Assembly: GCF_002240415.1 (NCBI RefSeq)
Contig: NZ_CP020028.1
Coordinates: forward strand, 2,567,501-2,631,500
DNA from: Paenibacillus kribbensis
GTDB lineage: Bacteria; Bacillota; Bacilli; Paenibacillales; Paenibacillaceae
Direction: 5' to 3'
Length of the DNA stretch: 64,000 nucleotides
Below are positions 60,400-64,000 of this stretch, one piece after another (position 1 is the stretch's first letter; each line of letters begins with the position of its first letter). Position numbers and translations under genes: made by a program. The notes under the pieces were generated by a model. The model was not told the DNA's origin. It saw nothing but the letters and a program-made list of their open reading frames with translations, and ran no database searches.

Positions 60400-61848
60400 A
60401 TGGAACAAACAACCGTAATTAATTTTATTGTGCTTTTGCTGTCCGGCTTACTGCTGGTCGGTGTTCTGACCACTAAGTTTTCCAGTCGTTTCGGTATGCC
60501 TGCACTTGTTTTGTTTATTGCTGTTGGCATGGTGCTCAGTCAGTTTATTTATTTTGATAATGCCTTTATTACGCAGCTGGTGGGTATTCTCGCACTGATT
60601 GTGATCTTGTTTGAAGGCGGGATGCAGACGAAGTTTGCAGATATTAAGCCGGTAATTCGACCTGCGTTGTCATTATCAACGCTGGGGGTCATGATTACGA
60701 CTGTAGTTGTTGGCGTCTGTGCCAAGTTTATTTTAGGCGTAGGCTGGATGGAATCCATGCTGTTCGGCGCTATTGTGGGATCGACGGATGCAGCGGCTGT
60801 GTTTTCCGTTTTGGGTGGTAAAAATATCAAGAAACGAATTACCTCTACGCTCGAAGCGGAATCCGGCAGCAATGACCCGATGGCTGTATTTCTTACAGTT
60901 ACGTTGATTGAGCTGATCCATCACCCTGAGCAATCCATTTGGATACATATTTTATTGTTTTTATGGGAAATGGGCTTTGGTCTGGTTATTGGTTTTGCAC
61001 TTGGACGCTTAGGCGTATACGCCATTAATAAAATGAATTTTGAGTCATCCGGCCTGTATCCCGTGATGGCCCTGGCCTTTGCGGTCTTGACGTATGCGGC
61101 GGCCTCCTTGCTGGAAGCAAGCGGGCTGCTGGCGGTATATGTTATGGCCATCGTGCTGGGTAACTCCGACTTGACCTACAAGCGGTCCATTATTCATTTT
61201 AACAATGGCTTCGCCTGGATGGTGCAGATTATGATGTTCGTCTTGCTCGGACTACTGGTTTTCCCGGATCAGCTGCTGGGCATTGCGTGGCCAAGTTTGG
61301 CGCTTTCCGTTATCCTGATGCTGATAGCTCGCCCGATTGGTGTCTTCCTGAGTTTGCTTTTTTCCAGGTACTCAGTACGCGAAAAGACGCTGTTATCCTG
61401 GGCAGGGCTACGAGGAGCGGTCCCTATTGTACTGGCCACCTATCCTCTGCTGGATGAGATGGATGTAGGGCCCATGTTTTTTAATGTTGTATTTTTCGTC
61501 GTGCTTACCTCTGCGATTATTCAAGGTACAACCATTTCGTGGCTGGCAGTGAAGCTTGGCTTAATGGACCCTAACGAGACGTCGTCCCCTTCATTGCTGG
61601 AGTTGGTTTCTCTGGGAAAAACCACTTCGGAAATCAATCATATTCAGGTGCAAAAGGGAATGTCAATTACAGGCAGAGCGATTCAGGATATGCAGCTGCC
61701 GGATGACATTTTATTCACCGCCATTATTCGAAACGAGCAAATTATCGCCCCAAGAGGCACAACTGTGATTGAGCCGGGGGACACGTTGTATGTGCTTAGT
61801 CCCAAGCTCAAGCGACAGCAGATGAAAGAATTGTTCATGCTTCGATAA
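60400..61848 (+). CDS. CPA1-family cation/proton antiporter with TrkA-C domain
   Basis: Membrane antiporter of 482 aa. About twelve helices (residues 8-390) include FEGGMQTKF, the GSTDAAAVFSVL and EAESGSNDPMAVF motifs with the ion-binding Asp residues, and WAGLRGAVPIVLA. A C-terminal RCK-C/TrkA-C domain (about 405-480, SEINHIQVQKGMSITGRAIQDMQLP) makes it like NhaP2/CvrA-type potassium/proton antiporters that may bind nucleotides. ATG 60400 has TAGGAGAAG upstream. C-type TrkA domains can bind c-di-AMP in some Firmicutes, which would tie in with the riboswitch at the start of the window (inference). Confidence 0.87.
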   Translation: MEQTTVINFIVLLLSGLLLVGVLTTKFSSRFGMPALVLFIAVGMVLSQFIYFDNAFITQLVGILALIVILFEGGMQTKFADIKPVIRPALSLSTLGVMITTVVVGVCAKFILGVGWMESMLFGAIVGSTDAAAVFSVLGGKNIKKRITSTLEAESGSNDPMAVFLTVTLIELIHHPEQSIWIHILLFLWEMGFGLVIGFALGRLGVYAINKMNFESSGLYPVMALAFAVLTYAAASLLEASGLLAVYVMAIVLGNSDLTYKRSIIHFNNGFAWMVQIMMFVLLGLLVFPDQLLGIAWPSLALSVILMLIARPIGVFLSLLFSRYSVREKTLLSWAGLRGAVPIVLATYPLLDEMDVGPMFFNVVFFVVLTSAIIQGTTISWLAVKLGLMDPNETSSPSLLELVSLGKTTSEINHIQVQKGMSITGRAIQDMQLPDDILFTAIIRNEQIIAPRGTTVIEPGDTLYVLSPKLKRQQMKELFMLR

Positions 61849-61849
61849 C

Positions 61850-61881
61850 GGTCCTTCACATTTGTGTGGAGGATTTTTTTG
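61850..61881 (+). terminator. intrinsic terminator
   Basis: TCCTTCACA and TGTGTGGAGGA form the stem, followed by a T run. Confidence 0.75.
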
Positions 61882-62030
61882 TTGTGCTATTTTACAGCGT
61901 GATGAATCTGTTAAAAAATTGATACTATCATTCTACAAAATTAGATTATGATATTGTCGATAGATGCTGCTGTTTAATAGATAACAGTGAGTTTTAAAGA
62001 TTGAAGTCACCATAACAGGAGAGATGTTGA

Positions 62031-63149
62031 ATGAAACCGGAAATTTTGCCACAGCGTGCAGCAGCCCGCAGGCAGAAAAATAAAAAGAAGAAACGAAAAG
62101 GTAGATTCGGCCGTTTTGTGCTGCGACTTTTTATAGTTTTCCTGCTAGCAGGAATAGGGGGCGGGGCATGGTTATTTTTAACCCCTTCCGGCAAGGACAT
62201 GCGCTATTTGGCTGCGGATACGCTGATTACGACTCAGCATCGCCACTGGGCGAAATATTTTATCGGTGAAGCGGAGGCGCAAAAACGTGTGGCCGAATAT
62301 TCGGCTCGTTTTGAGCAGATGGGGGAGGAGAAGGACAGGCATACGATCAAGCTGCCTCTGATATCGACCAAGTTGCAGCAAACGCCGCTGGTTGAAGTGG
62401 AAGAGGTATCAGGTCGGAATTATCATGGCTACGTGACGATTGTGCATGACCCGACAAAAATCAGACTCGGGATTCCTGCCACGGTTGGCAGGGGAGAACG
62501 GGTATCCAGCATGGTCGAGCGTTTGGGGGCTGTTGCTGGCGTAAATGGCGGTGGATTTGCCGATCCCAACTGGAACGGGAATGGCTTTAAACCGATCGGT
62601 GTTGTCATTTCTCAGGGGCAGTTATACTACAACGATATGGGGAAAAATGCTTCTGCCCAAATCGTAGGTATTGACAAGCAAGGGAAAATGATTGCCGGTC
62701 ATTATTCATTATCTGAATTGTCCAAAATGAATGTGCAAGAAGCAGTCACCTTTCAGCCGCGTTTAATCGTGAATGGCAAAGGTCTGATTCGAAATGCCAG
62801 TGAAGGCTGGGGAATTGCTCCTCGTACCGCAATGGGGCAAAGAGCTGACGGTGCGATTATTTTCGTGACTGTTGACGGGCGTCAGCCTGGTTACAGCATC
62901 GGTGCTAATTTGTATGATATGCAAAATATTTTACTTAAACACGGAGCAGTTATTGGTGCTAATCTGGATGGTGGATCATCGACCGTGCTCGTTAAGGATC
63001 ACGCCATTGTCAATAAACCTTCTTCCGAATACGGCGAACGGTATTTGCCGACAGCGTTTCTCGTATTTGAGCATCCGGAAACCGTCAGCATCCCGAACAT
63101 TTGGGCAGGACTGAATCCTAGTGACATTGACGCAGCCAAAAAGAGATAG
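62031..63149 (+). CDS. phosphodiester glycosidase (NAGPA) domain membrane protein
   Basis: Protein of 372 aa. A very basic cytoplasmic N-terminus (RRQKNKKKKRKGRFGRF) and one transmembrane helix (about 33-53) anchor an extracytoplasmic NAGPA/DUF2233 domain (about 130-350). Its hallmarks are AVAGVNGGGFADPN, APRTAMGQRADG, and GAVIGANLDGGSSTVLV near the end. The family hydrolyses sugar-phosphodiester bonds and is found in exopolysaccharide or teichoic acid metabolism. GAGAGATGTTGA precedes the ATG. It is transcribed alone. Confidence 0.85.
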   Translation: MKPEILPQRAAARRQKNKKKKRKGRFGRFVLRLFIVFLLAGIGGGAWLFLTPSGKDMRYLAADTLITTQHRHWAKYFIGEAEAQKRVAEYSARFEQMGEEKDRHTIKLPLISTKLQQTPLVEVEEVSGRNYHGYVTIVHDPTKIRLGIPATVGRGERVSSMVERLGAVAGVNGGGFADPNWNGNGFKPIGVVISQGQLYYNDMGKNASAQIVGIDKQGKMIAGHYSLSELSKMNVQEAVTFQPRLIVNGKGLIRNASEGWGIAPRTAMGQRADGAIIFVTVDGRQPGYSIGANLYDMQNILLKHGAVIGANLDGGSSTVLVKDHAIVNKPSSEYGERYLPTAFLVFEHPETVSIPNIWAGLNPSDIDAAKKR

Positions 63150-63174
63150 TTTAGCAGTTGGTGTTAAAACATAC

Positions 63175-63230
63175 AAAAAGCGTATATCGCTCGAAGTTAA
63201 TTTAACTTCCCGGTACACGCTTTTTTTGAT
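63175..63230. terminator. intrinsic terminator between convergent genes
   Basis: AAAAAGCGT and ACGCTTTTT form the outer stem, GAAGTTAA/TTAACTTC an inner stem. Confidence 0.82.
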
Positions 63231-63269
63231 GAAATGGGTGGTTGATATTGTGATGTGCTCAAGCTTTTA

Positions 63270-63809
63270 TTAAGCGTCATTTTCCGCTTCGAGAAACACG
63301 GAGATCAGAACGCGAGCGTTGCTTGCTCCCACGTTTTTGGCATAATGGGGAATGGCTGCTCTCCAGCTAAAGGAATCCCCCGCTTCGAGGGTAGCTGAAT
63401 CCTCACCTTGCTCTACATAAACCGTGCCTTCCAAAATATAATGAATTTCATCTCCAGCATGAGCATGTTCTTCTTCTGTTGATGAGCCCGGCGGCATGTC
63501 CACCAGCATCATTTTAACGTTACCCTGACCCCCTAAATGGTCGACCTGGAGGTTGCTTTTGCCATACACCGTTTTACGGCGCTCGTCCTTGCGAATTACC
63601 TGCATTCGTTCCTCTTCTTTAAGAAGCAGAAAAGCGAGAGGGACCTTAAGCGCATTAGCAATGCTGTCCAGTGTAGCGATGGAAGGGGAAGTTTTATTGT
63701 TTTCCACCTGGCTCATAAACCCTTGTGATAGTCCGGTTCGCTCACATATTTGCTGAATGGATAAATTTTTACGTTTACGTGCAGCCCTTATGTTGCATCC
63801 TATACCCAT
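63270..63809 (-). CDS. XRE-family regulator with cupin domain
   Basis: Protein of 179 aa with an N-terminal helix-turn-helix (about 5-60, NIRAARKRKNLSIQQICERTGLSQGFMSQVENNKTSPSIATL) and a C-terminal cupin (about 105-175). The cupin shows HAHAGDEIHYILEGTVYVEQG with His residues able to bind metal. These regulators (PuuR/SinR-like with cupin) commonly control amine, amino acid or sugar genes and sense a small ligand. No target gene is visible in the window. AAGGGGGAAAG precedes the ATG. Confidence 0.9.
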   Translation of the reverse strand: MGIGCNIRAARKRKNLSIQQICERTGLSQGFMSQVENNKTSPSIATLDSIANALKVPLAFLLLKEEERMQVIRKDERRKTVYGKSNLQVDHLGGQGNVKMMLVDMPPGSSTEEEHAHAGDEIHYILEGTVYVEQGEDSATLEAGDSFSWRAAIPHYAKNVGASNARVLISVFLEAENDA

Positions 63810-64000
63810 AGAGCTTTCCCCCTTAAAAAATATAATTTATACTAATTTAATATTTATCATACCAAATATTTTGTTGACAGACCACAGTTTCATATGATAA
63901 ATTCGCATTACAAAATAATTATTCCTATTACTAATAATTTGAGTTTAATTCACACAAATCTGTTGCAGCATAGATTCGAACTGTATTATTTTTTAAGCAA
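63810..64000. other. intergenic AT-rich region to the window end
   Basis: Very AT-rich upstream region of the XRE-cupin gene. No gene or clear promoter pair was recognised. Confidence 0.4.

Overview
The window looks like a chromosomal stretch of a spore-forming low-to-mid GC Firmicute of the Paenibacillus polymyxa type. Supporting this are AGGAGG-type ribosome binding sites with many TTG and GTG starts, the spore pair cwlJ-gerQ, a GH74 xyloglucanase with X2 and CBM3 modules, stalk-domain (copper amine oxidase N-like) secreted proteins, NamA/YqjM, and a BirA-type biotin operator. No rRNA, tRNA, CRISPR array or insertion sequence was seen.

Layout. 0-6 kb: a c-di-AMP (ydaO/yuaA) riboswitch in front of a LysM-3D wall protein, a polysaccharide deacetylase, NamA, and a PspA-DUF350-DUF4178-DUF4247 envelope-stress operon. 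6-9.6 kb: moeA-mobB, an XerS-like recombinase and an acetyltransferase. 10-18 kb: secreted xyloglucanase, an AHSA1-type protein, an AEC transporter, a stalk-domain protein, an SDR and a FrnE-like thiol oxidoreductase. 18-24 kb: a complete ribose operon rbsRKDACB with its LacI-type operator and a near-identical second operator inside rbsK. 24-30.5 kb: two Fur-box-controlled iron-siderophore transcription units (two binding lipoproteins, one ABC exporter, two FecCD permeases, no FhuC-type ATPase).

31-39.4 kb is the accessory and most unusual part. A single XerC-like tyrosine recombinase is followed after 38 bp by a 26-bp perfect palindrome whose core matches the spacer and XerD half of the Bacillus subtilis dif site. 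Related sites in the same orientation recur at 35.0, 37.7 and 39.4 kb, plus one far away at 0.98 kb. They delimit self-contained cargo: a broken MATE gene plus a ROK-family gene, a MutS2-like gene, and an MFS exporter. The MutS2 paralogue keeps its ATPase and a KOW-like region but lacks the Smr nuclease. It is preceded by a leader of about 470 nt with a strong promoter, a 7-codon leader peptide, a 12-bp inverted repeat whose first arm lies in the peptide codons, a plausible antiterminator, and two intrinsic terminators. That is the architecture of ribosome-mediated (antibiotic-type) attenuation.

39.5-64 kb is mostly housekeeping: a DUF3900-like protein, L-lactate dehydrogenase, an amino acid permease, a BNR-repeat lipoprotein, small unknown proteins, cwlJ-gerQ, a CNNM/CorC-type transporter, bioB, glycerol dehydrogenase, an M29 aminopeptidase, an MBL-fold hydrolase, an aldose epimerase, a GntR regulator next to leuA, fumC, a CPA1 antiporter, a phosphodiester glycosidase-domain protein and an XRE-cupin regulator.

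All functions are inferred from sequence recognition without database searches. Coordinates of starts follow the best visible ribosome binding site.
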